A stretch of DNA of 64,000 bases, taken from positions 7,933,564 to 7,997,563 of the forward strand of contig NC_085866.1 in NCBI RefSeq assembly GCF_034702125.1, written 5' to 3'. Made by a program: the position numbers and the translations under genes. The notes beneath the pieces were generated by a model. It had not been told where the DNA came from and did not search any database. It saw only the letters and a program-made list of their open reading frames with translations. Source of the stretch: Engraulis encrasicolus. Taxonomy: Eukaryota > Chordata > Actinopteri > Clupeiformes > Engraulidae. This document shows, piece by piece, positions 1-13,765 of the stretch (the stretch's first letter is position 1; every line of letters starts with the position of its first letter).

Positions 1-62
<62 letters not shown>
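1..62. repeat. (AC)n microsatellite
   Basis: Uninterrupted AC dinucleotide repeat running in from the left edge. It starts 14 bp past the splice donor of LITAF copy 1 exon 2. The paralogous intron of copy 2 has an (AC)n tract in the same place (22519-22630), so it was probably present before the genes duplicated. Confidence 0.98.
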
Positions 63-63
<1 letters not shown>

Positions 64-75
64 ATATGTGCTCAC

Positions 76-3000
76 CCAATAAAGCAGAGGAGGATTGCCA
101 TGGCCCAAGAAAACCAGCCAACCTTATAGAGAACTCTGGTCTGCATGCGCTGTTTGCAGCTGTTACAAGCGGTGATGGTTGGCTTTCCACCCAGTTTGGC
201 TTTGCAAACCACTGCAATATAATAATAACAATATAATCATTTGACGGTTTTGATTCAAATACTTTCCATTTGACATGGCTTGAAATCAAATTTCGGTGTA
301 TAATGAAAAATTGCATGTTACGCAAGGTTGGATCAATCCTGAGCTAGCCTATTACATTTCAAACTTGACCCTTTTTCTAAGAATTTGGTCCAGAAGTAGT
401 TGTTAATTCAGCTCATCTCTTCCGTGTGGTGTGTCTGCAGTTGAATAATCTTAGAAAGTGAAAAGGTGAAAACGTTTGTCTGTTTTTCTGCTGCTATGTA
501 AAAACAAAAAAATGGTAAGGGCATCGACAGAAGCTTGAAGAAAACACCTCTTACACCATGATTGAAAGATCCCATACTTCGTTGGTGGGATTACTAAGGT
601 CTTAAAGGAACAGTCCATTGTGTTTCAATAATAAAGTGTGTTCTTCTCTGACCTGAGATGAGCTCCTCCCGACCTGCCTCGTCTTCGGACGCTCCCCCAG
701 TCAGCAACGCGCACGGCCTAAACTCATTAGCATTAGCTTGGCTCAGCTTTGCCGACGGATAGCACTCGGTGCCTTAAGTTAAAAGTGACCAAATTGTTCC
801 ATGTGTTCCCTATTTAATCATCCCTGCAAGACTAGTACAGTAAACCGATCCAAATGTTGTTACACAAAATGAAACGAAAGAAATGGCACTGTGATGAGAG
901 GCTTAGTAACACATTCAGAGTACTTCGACGCATTGACAGGCTACCTTCACTCCTAGCCCCCCCCTTCCCCACTCCCCCTCTCCCTTCGTGCGAGAGGACT
1001 AGGAGTGAAGGTATCAATGCATCGATGTCGAAGTACTCCGAAAGTGTTACTACGCCTGTCATTACCGTGCCATTTCTTTATCTAGGTAGGTCATTTTGTG
1101 ACTCATTGAAACACGGTGGACTGTTCCTTTAAGATATAGAAAAAATGAGAGTCCACACATCATTATTCATTAACCCATTGTGTCCTGGAACAACATATAA
1201 GCTGCATTAAGGCTCTTGAGATTTGAGCTCTTTTATTAAAAATGTGGGTATGTTTTAGGACTTACAGGTAGTTTTGTTTTTCCCCCTCCCCTTTCCTACC
1301 TTCATGCACCCCACTACACATCTTCCTCCCCTCTTTCCCCCGCTGCTGCCTCTACCTCTATCACATTCTCACTTTAAGTCACAATGACTACTAATACAGC
1401 TTCTAAGGTTATGATGAATAACCCTGTTAAATTCATATCCTGGAATGTGAAAGGTGTTAACAACGCGACTAAGAGACGGAGAGTCATGTCTCATCTCCAA
1501 CAGTTGAAGGTCGACATCGCATTTTTACAAGAAACACATCTTTGTAATAACAATATTGCTTGGTTGAAACAACACTGGGTTGGTCATGTATTCCACAGCA
1601 CATTTAATGCCAAAGCTAGAGGTACAGTCATTTTAATAAATAAAGGCATCTCCTTTGAGTCTAAACAAGTAATTAAAGACCCAAACGGCCGATATGTCAT
1701 TGTAGTTGGACAACTTTTTCCAATCCTGTGGTCCTGGTTAACATATATGCACCCAACTTTGATGATCCACAATTGGAAAATGTTTTCTTTAATACCTAAT
1801 ATGGACACTCATTTTCTTTTAGTAGGTGGGGGTCTGAATCATGTATTGGAGGACAACTTGGATAGATCATCCAAAACGACCCAAAATCCTTCTAGATCTC
1901 CTGGAGTAGTAAAACATTTCATGAATCAGTGTGGCCTGTGTGATGTATGGAGGTTTAAGTTTCCTCAGACCAGAGCATATTCTTTTTTTTCTAATGTACA
2001 CCACACCTATTCACGTATTGATTATTTCCTACTAGATAACAGGTTGCTGCCTAAGGTCAAGGCAATTTCATATAATATTATTGTTATCTCTGACCATGGC
2101 GCTGTTGTGCTAGACTTGAACATCCCTAACCGGCCACCCATTAACAGGAATTGGAGACTGAATCCCCTACTATTATCAGACTACATATTTGTAGAACTAA
2201 TATCAAATCAAATTCAGTTTTTTCTAGAAACAAATACCTCCCCTGAGATCTCTCAAGACACATTGTGGGAAACGCTGAAAGCCTACATACGAGGGCAAAT
2301 CATAGCATATGCGGCTAGAGTCAAAAAAGAAAAAAGTTTCAAGATGACAGATATTTCAGAGCGCATCCTTGACATTGATTCAATATATGCTCACTCCCCA
2401 AACTCAGATCTTTATAAGGAACGGTTGAGGCTCCAATGTGAATATAATATTCTTTCCACTGAAGAGGCTGCACGTCTTATTCTGAAATCTAGGCACAATG
2501 TTTATGAACATGGGGATAAGGCGAGTAGATTATTAGCACGTCAAGCCAGACAGGCAGCTGCAACACATTACATCACAAAGATCCAATCACACACAGGAGA
2601 GATCCTGACAGATCATAACGATATAAATAAAGCATTTCAGGACTTCTATGTTGACCTTTATACGTCAGAATGTAGCAACGATACACTTTTGAACACCTTC
2701 TTTGAAAACATTACCGTCCCAACTGTGTCAGAGGAACAAAATGAAAAACTGAATGCAGATATCTCCATCTCTGAGATAATTACAGCCATCAAATCAATGC
2801 AAAACAAGTCCCCTGGTCCTGACGGATTCACAGTTGAATTTTACAAAACGTTTCCCCACCAGTTGGCACCAATTTTACAAGCAATGTATAGTGAGGCACT
2901 TTCCACAGGGAGTTTATCTACGACACTGAGGCAGGCGTCCATTACACTGTTAGCAAAAAAAGACAAAGATCCATTGCTGTGCACATCCTATAGACCTATC

Positions 3001-5293
3001 TCTTTGCTTAATGTATATTTCAAAGTGCTTTCTAAGGTTTTGGCAAAGAGATTGGAAAGTGTCGTCCCTGATGTGGTTTCACCTGACCAAACAGGCTTTG
3101 TCTTAGGAAGACATTCATACTCCAATTTAAGAAAACTATTTAATATCATTCACTCAGTCGGATCAAAGTGCCCTGAGGTAGTTATTTCTCTGGATGCGGA
3201 GAAGGCCTTTGACCGTGTGGAATTTGCATACCTATTCTTCACACTTCAGAAGTTTGGTGTTGGGGACGGATTTATATCCTGGATTAAGTTGCTTTACTCT
3301 TCACCATTAGCATCTATTGTTTCCAATAACATACAGTCTTGTTACTTTAACTTAGGAAGAGGGACTAGACAAGGCTGCCCCCTTTGCCCGCTTTTATTTG
3401 CATTGGCTCTTGAGCCCTTAGCAATAGCTCTACGACTTCATAAGGACTTTAACCCTATCGCACCGGACGCATCATATTTGATGCATCAAATTCAAAGCCC
3501 TCTCCCCGCTGACACAAAAAAAATTCAATCTCCAAAACATCCTGCGTGTCATTTCCAAACGTCCTGCAGTACACGGAAACCGCCACAAGAGAGCAGCGGT
3601 CGACAACAAGTTGACCACAGCTCGGCGAAAACTAGAAAAATGGGGTAGAAGCGGTTTCCCTGACCGACGCTGAGATATCGTCAAATTGCAAAAGGTTTGT
3701 GTACAAATTTCAGAAATATAACTCTACATCCTTTAATTTGAACCCTTGCTTTGTGCAATTAATCAAGGAAGAGTTAACATTTTTACACCGTGTTGCAGAG
3801 ACAGCGTGCTCAAACTGATGAAACAAATAAGCACCATCCGGCGGTGGCAGGAAGTCAGCCATCAATTTCGCCATATTCGCCATAGGGGAAACTTACAAAG
3901 CATACCACGACGATCATTTAACAAAACACACAAGTTGTTTTACTTCAAGACAAAGATATTGCCTTAAGAAACAGGTTTTACTTGCAATTTTGAAGATGTA
4001 ATGCAAATTATGATCTCGTAAAAAATGCATTGAAGTGAATGGAGAAATTGTCCAATTGTAGTAATGGACCCATATATTCAACATCAAAAATGAATAATGA
4101 TCTATATTACACTCATAAATAGGTTGTTAAGCATTCGATCAGCTATGTTTTACATAGATTTTAAAAAATTACCCAACCAGGCTGTGGGAAATGTAAAACA
4201 AGGATAGGCTAAAAAAAAAAAATTGGCAGGATCTCACTAAATATTTAAAGATAATCCTCAAATTAAATTGTCTGACAACTTTTTTAAATTAAAAAAAAGT
4301 TGTAAATGCATTAAAAGTCATTTTTCAATGGTCATGAAATTGGAATTTTCATTTCTTTAAAGCCTGATGCATCATATATGATGCATTAAATATCTCAGTG
4401 ACCTTAACAAAATTTTGAATTTTTAAAAAACATTTCTTATTAGGGACCAGGGCTTTGAACCGTTATTTTTTTTCCAAGCGTTCCGTTCCGAACAGAAACA
4501 GAATCATAACGTTTCTGGTTATGAGTTCCACCAATAAATTGACGTTCCCGAACCGGTTAGAACAAAAAAATATTGTTCCCGGAACGGTTAATTTCGTTCC
4601 TGTCAGCTGATTACTCCCCATAGGCCTAACTGACGTTAATTAACCAAGATAGTGGGGTCGGAGGCATGTGCAATTTTTCTCAGTCATTTCAAATTGGTGT
4701 TAAAGTTTGGTTTTCACTTCCAAGTTGAAGTTTAGGGTCTATAGAACAATTTGGGTTCGAGTGTCAAACACACAGATAACAAAATGGCCTGCGGGGGGCG
4801 CTCTAAAATATATAAACTGCTATAACATTTTATTAGTTTAACCAAATTTAACATATGAGGTATGCATGGATTCAGCATTAAGAGGAGGAGCTGGTGAGCT
4901 AAGTATTTGGTTACCAGATTAAAGACACACTATGTAATAAACACACTTTTAGCCCATGGACAGCAAAATTCAGGGGTTTTTTTTAGATAAAGGGTGGAAA
5001 TGCCCTCCAAGTTGCAATGAAACATCATGTAATGTTACAAGTTATTGTAAATAAAGCCTGGGATATCATTGAACTTGATTTGTTCAGAATATCCCTGAAG
5101 CACAACGATACCTAGGATACCTATACGCAAATATGGCTGCATAAAGCCTATGTGATATTTAGGACCCAACTTGCAACTTTGAGTTTATGAATTTAGGATC
5201 AAGAGTAACTTTTTTCAATCAAGCCATATTCTATTCACACATAAAATTACAAAAAAACGTTATATCTGGAAGAAAATAAATCAATAATAATAA

Positions 5294-5324
<31 letters not shown>

Positions 5325-5439
5325 AAGAAGAAGACTGCATTTCTGGAGAGACAATGCTATTAGTATGCTTGCGGCTTATGCACACACACACACAGACCTG
5401 TTGTATACACACACACAAACACGAGGGAAAGAGATAGAG

Positions 5440-5538
<99 letters not shown>

Positions 5539-8500
5539 GAGATGCTTCAGGTGCCTTTCAGCAATGGGTGGGTAGGGAGAGGTAAGGGTGGGATTCGAAC
5601 CTGCAACCCTCTGACAGACCAACACCCTACCCAGTAGGCCACTGCCACTTACTGTATAGAGTTGCCACAGCAGCATATTAGGCCATGGTTGCCCAGGTGA
5701 CAGCAGAGGTCTAAAGTTCTACAAGGCTGCATGTACAGAGAGGAAAGAAGAAGAGAGCGGAAACAGCTGCCTCTATGGCGTCACCGCGCCGCCATTTTGA
5801 TTTTGTTAGATATGGACGTTCCATGAGTGAGGAATGAAACCGTGTGTTGTTTTCTCTGTCGACCACATTTTCATCAAATTCACTTATTTCGCATTGTATT
5901 CATTTGATACGGGATTAATAGTTGATTTCTACGTTTTATTAAAAAAAAAACCCGTGATGACTGGAAACGGCAACTCTACAAAAAAGTTCCTTTTTGGGAA
6001 CTTCTAGACGCAACGCTGACTCTTCCTGAAAAGGCAAGTGGCTTAATGTTTTTGTATTGCATAAATATGACAAGTAACTATCCACTTAGCAGTAAGTTCG
6101 TCATTATCTTTATATTCGTCATCAAATGGATTTAATATTATGGTTGTATTCATGGATCTTTCTGGACAGTGGGTGATGTGTGTCGGCCGTTAACGTTAGC
6201 ATATCTCCATGGACAGCTAAGTGTCTATGATGTTAAATTATTAGGCCTATGTTGAGTATAACTATTTTATTCGTAAGTATAAAATGGAAGTTAACACATC
6301 TCCTCCCAGTCGTTGTTTGGAATTTTAGCCTTAGTCTCCCGGCCAGTTTCATAAATTTTCATCAGCCAGCGAACATTTTGTCCGATGGGCATGTGTAATT
6401 TCTAGAAGTGCTAGTTCTTCAGAAAAAGGATACGTGCCTAAGTACACTAAACCAACGTTAGTTCTGCTGCTGTGTTGTTCCGGTTTTTATTCCAAACTTC
6501 CATTTTCACTCCTAATGTTCACCCTGACGTGAACAGGAAATGTGCATGATATCATTTGACTGTTGTAGGCCCCTAGAGTACTTCTAGGTGTTTTCATGAC
6601 CGATGTCAGTTAACTTTTTGGGAGCCAACGCATGTGAGGCGAAACGTGTTTTTTACCTGACTTGGGAGTCAAATGTTTTGAATGTCTACTATACATTGAT
6701 TAAGGCATTTTCACGCACGAGCAGGAAACAATGATACATTACTAATACTTAATTCAAGTCAGTGGCAGGAAATGATAAACCATAACCAGCAACGCATTAA
6801 TTACAGCAATGCATTACTTTTTCTGCAACTCAGAGAATACCTTAAGTTTGGCAGTTTTTTAGCAACTCAGTCAACATTGCATGTAAGCTTAACACAATAA
6901 TGCATATTTTTTCTTTTTTGTGTCACTCCTCACCACATATGGCAGATTTAGTGTGAAGAGCCACCTGTACAAGATTCCTGGGACAGCAGAACATGCACCT
7001 CACGCACTACCCTGGCACCCTGGCTGAACAACCCGCAGCACATCATCTCCAGCTGAGAGGGGGACTCATACATTCATTTGAAATCAGCTCTACTGAGGTG
7101 AAATGATCAAGAGTCAAAAGCATGCTGAAGAGATAAACTTGATGATGGCTATGTTTATTTAATTAGCATTGTTTATATAGATTACACATTCCTTGTAAAA
7201 AAAAAAATAATTAAAAAATTAGTTGTCGGAGCAAGATAACATGCACTGCTCCACCTGGGTGTCTTCAGCAGTATGCACAGCCCGTCGTTCATTGCAACCT
7301 GAAGCTACTGTAGGCCAGGGGTCCCCAAACTTTTTTTTAAATCTGGGGGCCACATTATTGTTCCTGACTGTGATCAGGGGCTGGAATCAATACCAATCAT
7401 GTAAAAAAGGTGTGTGTGTGTGTGTGGGTGGGGGGGGGGGGGGGGGGGGGTCAAAATTCCGATGTCAATTTCATTAATTTTCTTGATTTCTTTGTTTTCA
7501 TGGCTTTGGCGTTCTGATTGCCCACCTTCAGTTGAAATTTTATCCTCATCAATAAGTATGTATTAACAAGGAACTCTTTGCAGGACAGACAGCTGGCGGA
7601 ACATATAACAGCATCCAAATTCACACTCTGATATACTGCAGATTTTAAGAGTGCCAGGACATGTTTCCCTTTAGAAATGTGGGGGTATTGGCATCTAAAA
7701 ATGTGTTCAATTTGCTCTGTTGTACGCTGTAATACAACACTTGGTGGGAATAACCCATCCCTGAACTGCTTATATCTGAAAAAGGTGTATTTCTCCTTGA
7801 GTGTATCTCTGTCCTCCTCGTTTGCCTCCCACAGCGTAACACAACTCTTGCAATCAAATTTGGCAGAGGCTCTGAAGGCCACATAGCCAGCAAGGTACAC
7901 TGACACATTGCCCTCAATGACGTCCAGCCCCTTCATGAACTCTGTGTTGTCCAGTCCAGGGAATGTGGGTTCCTCATCAGTAGACTGTACGTGAGGCATG
8001 GTCAGTGCGGTGCATGGATGGGGAGTTGCCATCTGCGATGACTCAGTGCAGCTCTACAAAATCATTGCAAATGATTACAGACTTACAGTATACTAATCAT
8101 GTGTGACACTTTTGTTTTTGAAAGGGTGTTTCGTGTACCTCGTGAGGCATGGTCAGTGCGGTGCATGGATGGGGAGTTGCCATCTGCGATGACTCAGTGC
8201 AGCTCTACAAAATCATTGCAAATGATTACAGACTTACAGTATACTAATCATGTGTGACACTTTTGTTTTTGAAAGGGTGTTTCGTGTACCTCGTGAGGCA
8301 TGGTCAGTGCGGTGCATGGATGGGGAGTTGCCATCTGCGATGACTCAGTGCAGCTCTACAAAATCATTGCAAAAGATTACAGACTTACAGTATACTAATC
8401 ATGTGTGACACTTTTGTTTTTGAAAGGGTGTTTCGTCTACCTCAAACAAATGGGACAATTGCAGCAATAGGTGTATTTCCTCCGGTTCGCAATTTGTATT

Positions 8501-11500
8501 TCTCCCAAATGTCATTAGATAGTCTAGCACGGCCTGCCTGTAGTCTAATCGGAATTGCTGAGGGTCTGGATTGTCCCTGTGCCCGCCCTTCGCTCTGATC
8601 ACCCCAAAGAAGTGTTCCAGGCAGTCCTGGTTGAGGTGCCTCGTAAATAGAAACTGAAATCCTTTCTCTGTGAATGCAAATGACAAACAGTACATTGGCC
8701 AACAGCAGAAAACATGCAGTGGTGGACAAAGCTCATTAGCATTAGCAAAGCTCAATTTGAATAATTATGCCTTATTGCTGCTACCTTTCAATTCAGCCCA
8801 GATTTCCTTGATTGCTCTTAGGTTATGCCTCCAACCATTTAGGCAATTCAAGCTGTTGCCACTGGCACATCTGACAGATGCCAGCCAGTTAATACTCTCA
8901 TTGATAAAATCAATATGTGTCTCTCTGAAGGCATCCTTTTGTGGTGTGCTGCTGGACAATGTGCTACTGTTAAAGCAGTCAAACATCTGGTTAAAGTGGG
9001 CTACAAAATCTGCCGTCGTTTTTGCCCCCTCTCTTAGCTTCCCCATGTCTGCCATGGTGAGCAGTGCAGCCGCAACAGAATGACTAAGAACCTGTAATAA
9101 AAAAATAAAAAAAAATCCCATTTTCAGGACCATAGATAAAGATTGTAAATTGAATGTTATACGCCTGCATGACAGTTTTCACTTGTGGCTTACCTGAGTG
9201 GCGAGAGGCACACTCATTGTTGAAAAGGCAGTGAGGGACAGATGCCGTTGGGTTAACTTGGGTGCCATTCGGTGTTGTCTTTGTGAATCAATTTTAAACA
9301 TTTCAGTGATGTCTCCCCATTCTGCCAATTTGTCCCCTATGTAAAATCCATATTTTCGCAAATTGTTTCTGATGTTTTTCATTAAATGGGGGGGGGTCGA
9401 ATAAAAAATGAATCTTCTGGCTTTTGACAAAGAAGTACGGTTTTTCTTCTGTTATACCCAGGTTTCTACAGGCTGCCAGGTTGTTGCTGCCTTGGTCCAT
9501 TACCAGCACCATGGGAGTGAAGCCAGTGTCAAGCACCTTTTCCACCGCCTCCATGATTTTGGTTTTTAAGACCCCATGCTTCATGGTCCCAGATGACAAG
9601 AAGTACCCTATGGGTTGTTTCCATTTCCCAGTTAGACTACGGATCATGAAAACCCCTGCATGGTTGGCTGGTCTTCCCCCTTCGTCATACCCTTCTACTT
9701 CATCTTTCGAGATGTTATAATTTAGGCTACATTTCAATGTAATTTCATCAAATGTGATGGCAACGTGCCTATCTCGCTCTTCCATATGCTGCACTTGATG
9801 TTTAAGTGCATACAGCACAGGTTCATGCCATCCCGGCCCGATGTCTACTCTCTGCAAGATATTTGAAAGGGTCCTGGCTGTAGGGAGCTTGAAAATTCTC
9901 CTCATGGTTCGGTAGGCTTTTGGCCCTGTACCCTTAACCTGTAACGCCCAACTTTTCATGAAGTTGCTCCACCGAATGGCCCTTGGTTTTTTTTTTTGGC
10001 ATTATCAATTTGCTCGTTGACAAATTGTGCGGCTTGTTTTGGCAATACTTTGGAAATTTCCCTCTTTAATGTTTGTTTGCTGATAGATGGTGTCTTTTTC
10101 TTTAGCCTTGCTTTGATTTGTAGCAGCCAATTTTTCTTTTCAGTTTTTCCACTGTGTTGTCATTGCTGACACTGGCCAGTACATCAGTGCCTAAAAAGAA
10201 ATGTGACAACTGTAACAACAGACTTATGCACAGACTACTACCTATGCAGTGTTCAACACTCAGAATGTATCTGTTACCACCATTTGCCATTAAATCACTT
10301 ACTATCCAGGATCTCTGAGTCTGTTGTCTCAATTTCAAGTGCGACCCGTTTTCGGGGTGGTGGACGAACTGTGTCTTGAGATTTAGGGGGGTTGGGACAG
10401 TCTACTAGCCAGGGTACGGCCATTGGCAGTAGGCCAGATTTCCTGCAGAATGCAAAGTATTGTAATGTTTATATTTCTACAAACACACTGTAAGCCCAGT
10501 TATGAATTGTCTGAGTAAAAAATGTTGAAGGTGTAATCAAAACTTTAGTGTTGCACAAATGAACATATATTGACTTTTTTGTACAATGAACAAAGGCTTT
10601 GCCACTCAGATGAACAGACTGCGATGAAGACTGGGAAAGACTCAAATTTATTTTGTCTTTACTGAATTGGGGGGGGGGGGGGGGGGGTAAATCGAAGGAG
10701 GTAATAAAGATGCTAAAGCACAAGTGAAATCCAGGAGGATTTACAATATTTGGTGAACAGGGGGCATGGCTAGACAGTGAATGACTGCAGCATCCTGGAA
10801 AGAACAAATACATGCACAATACAGAGTGCAGCAATATACAAATTGTTGAGTGCATGGCAAAGTTCTTAAAGGTTGAGGGGGATGGCCTCTTGTTAGTGGA
10901 CTGGAATGGCCTTTGGTGAACAGGGGGCATGGCTAGACGGTGAATGACTGCAGCATCCTGGAAGGAACATAAATACAAGCCATGATTCTCCATGTCATAC
11001 AGTGTGTGTAACCTGTTGCGGATCCTGACGACGCTCTCTGCTTGTGAGGAGCAAAAGCCTTATGCTTGATTCAAGCCAGCAATGGTAGAGGAGGAGCACT
11101 CAATGTGTGGCTCTCTAAATATGTAATTAGTTGTATTTTTTTTGTAAAGCAACCCAACATTTTAAATTATTTTTTGTGAATATGTGTGTTTTGAATTTGC
11201 AACATTACCACAAGTAATCAGGCTAAACATCTGGGTTTACAGTATGTTGAAAACTTATAGAGTATCAAGTGTCATTTTCAGAATATGAAATGGCAATGTC
11301 TCTACCTGTCCAATGGGTTCACAAATTGTGAAATGGCGAAATGGTCACTGCATACTTTCCTATGCTTCATTTCATCGGTCTGTAAACCACATAGGTCCTC
11401 CCGCCTGATGTTATTAATCCATTCTGCACACCTGCAGAAAATAACAGTAGTGTGTTTTAATATCACAGATATCCTTGGTTAACATTTGCGCTGGTTCATG

Positions 11501-13693
11501 TTTTCTATTTTGCCACTAGGGGGAGATACAACACAAATTATAGGGGTCTGGCTTTTTTGTTGAAATTGAGTTTCCGTCAGAGGAAAGTCTATGTGAGTTT
11601 CTCCACTTCAATAGGACAAGGACTGGATACTTTGCCGTGGATATGTTTAGTCTGGCGATTTTAAAGTTAATTGAGTTAAATTTTGAAAGGAAAATGTTAG
11701 ATGCATATGTGGGCATCATCATAACACGAATAAACAAAGCCCACTGCACAGTTGTCAGATCATTTCAGCGCCTCGATTCATCATGCAGTGGGTTGTTGCG
11801 CTAGCAGGCTATCCAACTTTGTTTTAAACGGCGACATAACGGTGGCATCATCTGCCTACCCAACACATCCTTTTAAGGTAAGACAATTAGTTAATATAGC
11901 ACTTGATGTGGCACGTCGTTGGCGTATTATATACGAGCAAAATAATAGTTTCTAGGTGACGTATGCTATGCTAAAACTGTGGTGGGAGGTGCTGGACATT
12001 GAAAACAGCCTTCCTTGCAGATCATCGACAGTATGCATTTCTAAATCAGAAGTGAAAAAAGGTACTCGGTAGGCCTAGAAAATTAAATGTTGTGCTCGCA
12101 TTAGAAGTTAAGCACACAAAGTTATGTCTTTTGACACACAATGTTCTCATCATGTTGCTCAAATATCATTGTGCCCATCTGACATCTGCACATCAGGCTT
12201 AGGCTATCAAAACGAAACTATACCTTTTTTTTTCTTTGGGAAATGAATGAAATGCCACCTCCTTGTTCCTTCCTGTGGACTTGTAACACCCTACAGCAGC
12301 ACATTGTGTGCCTATATATTTTGGTGTATTTGGGGCATTTGGGTCCTTTGCGTAATTGTGATCGGTGTTAGCCATGTTTTTGACTGATGCTGAATGAATG
12401 AACCGTTGGCGACGCGTCCTTGACTACCAAAATCAAAATGGCGGACGGCGTCGGTGAGGTAACAATACAGGCCAATAGAACTTTCCCCTCTCTTCTTCTT
12501 TCCTCTCTGGCATGTATGTTTGTGTATGAATGAAGATTCTTAAGGTGACAGTTTGGCAGTCAGTAGCTGAGTAATATGTGCAGCCTTATTTTTACGCTGT
12601 TTGCAAGTTGTCAGAGGATATTGACACAAAAATGCCACAAGCCTGCTCTTCATGTCAAAGCTGAGATCACTTTTCTGGGCCAAATGGTTCAGTCAAAAAG
12701 TTGACATATTCAGGCCTATGCGCTGAGCTGTTCACACATTTTTTTCCCACGTCATAGGGATTTTAAAACTGCTCTCTCTGTTCACGGGACTCACAGGTCA
12801 CCTCTCACTCAGCTCTCAGAATCTCTGCTCTTACTGCCACAGTTTGTGACATCATCATCTTGACCATTCTACCATTCATTTCAATGAGGGGGAAAACAGA
12901 GAGAAAACTGAGGTAAAACAAGTGTGGTGAACGAATGAAAGAGGGTAGGCCAGCGAAAAATACACCACCCTGAGCCCTTTTCGAGCCGTTCATTTTGGCA
13001 CTCGAACCGTGTCTCTATCTCTAACGCTGCAACGATTCAAAGCCGCCATACTAATGAATGGCGATTCCCATAGGCCGAGGTGAATGGAAAAATGTAGAAT
13101 GATAATTAACTGTTGATGAACAATTAGTATGCTTTCCCGCAAGCATACTAAATAAACTGTTGGAGAACAATTAGTATGCTTGCTGGGGGCAAGCAGAGGC
13201 CTTTGGCAAGCATACTAAATAATACTATAGGACTATTTCATACATGGTAGACACAATCATCTGCTGTTATGAAGACATCTCTGTCATCTGGGAACTGTCC
13301 ATTTGTTACCAGCGCAGTTGACAGGAATGAAAACCGTTCTTATTATCTGCATTTGCCAGAAATGCCTGCCAATCTGGTAACAAATGAACAGTTCCCAGAT
13401 TTGGACTACACTACCAAAGATGCAGTTGCCAAAGATGTATTCCAACTAGAGGTGAAGTACTTGTAGGCCTACAAATAGACCTGCCAGATATCGGTGCAAG
13501 TGCATGAAGGCAGAGTTAAAGTGCACACCTCTGTGCAAGTGCACATGCAATTTCTAAGACTGACCACTGACTGTTTTTGTATCTGTTCTCTGTCATAGTT
13601 ATTGTAGAGTGGAGTATTGGAATAAATGTTAGCCCTATGGTCTTCTGTTTGTTTTTTGAATGCAGGAAAAAATGATGTTCCCCATAGTATTTA

Positions 13694-13765
<72 letters not shown>

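Noticed and set aside
1384..3648. An intact 754-codon LINE protein
   Set aside because: Its last 67 or so codons come from the inserted TTAA element, the endonuclease GGDFN box is mutated, and a frameshift pair is visible; it is a fragment of a dead ORF2.
5281..5676. 131-codon minus-strand frame
   Set aside because: Consists of microsatellite translation (Ser, His-Thr runs) plus a tRNA-like repeat fragment.
7991..8434. CRISPR-like array
   Set aside because: The 151-bp units are contiguous and identical, with no spacers, and the genome is eukaryotic; it is a simple tandem duplication.
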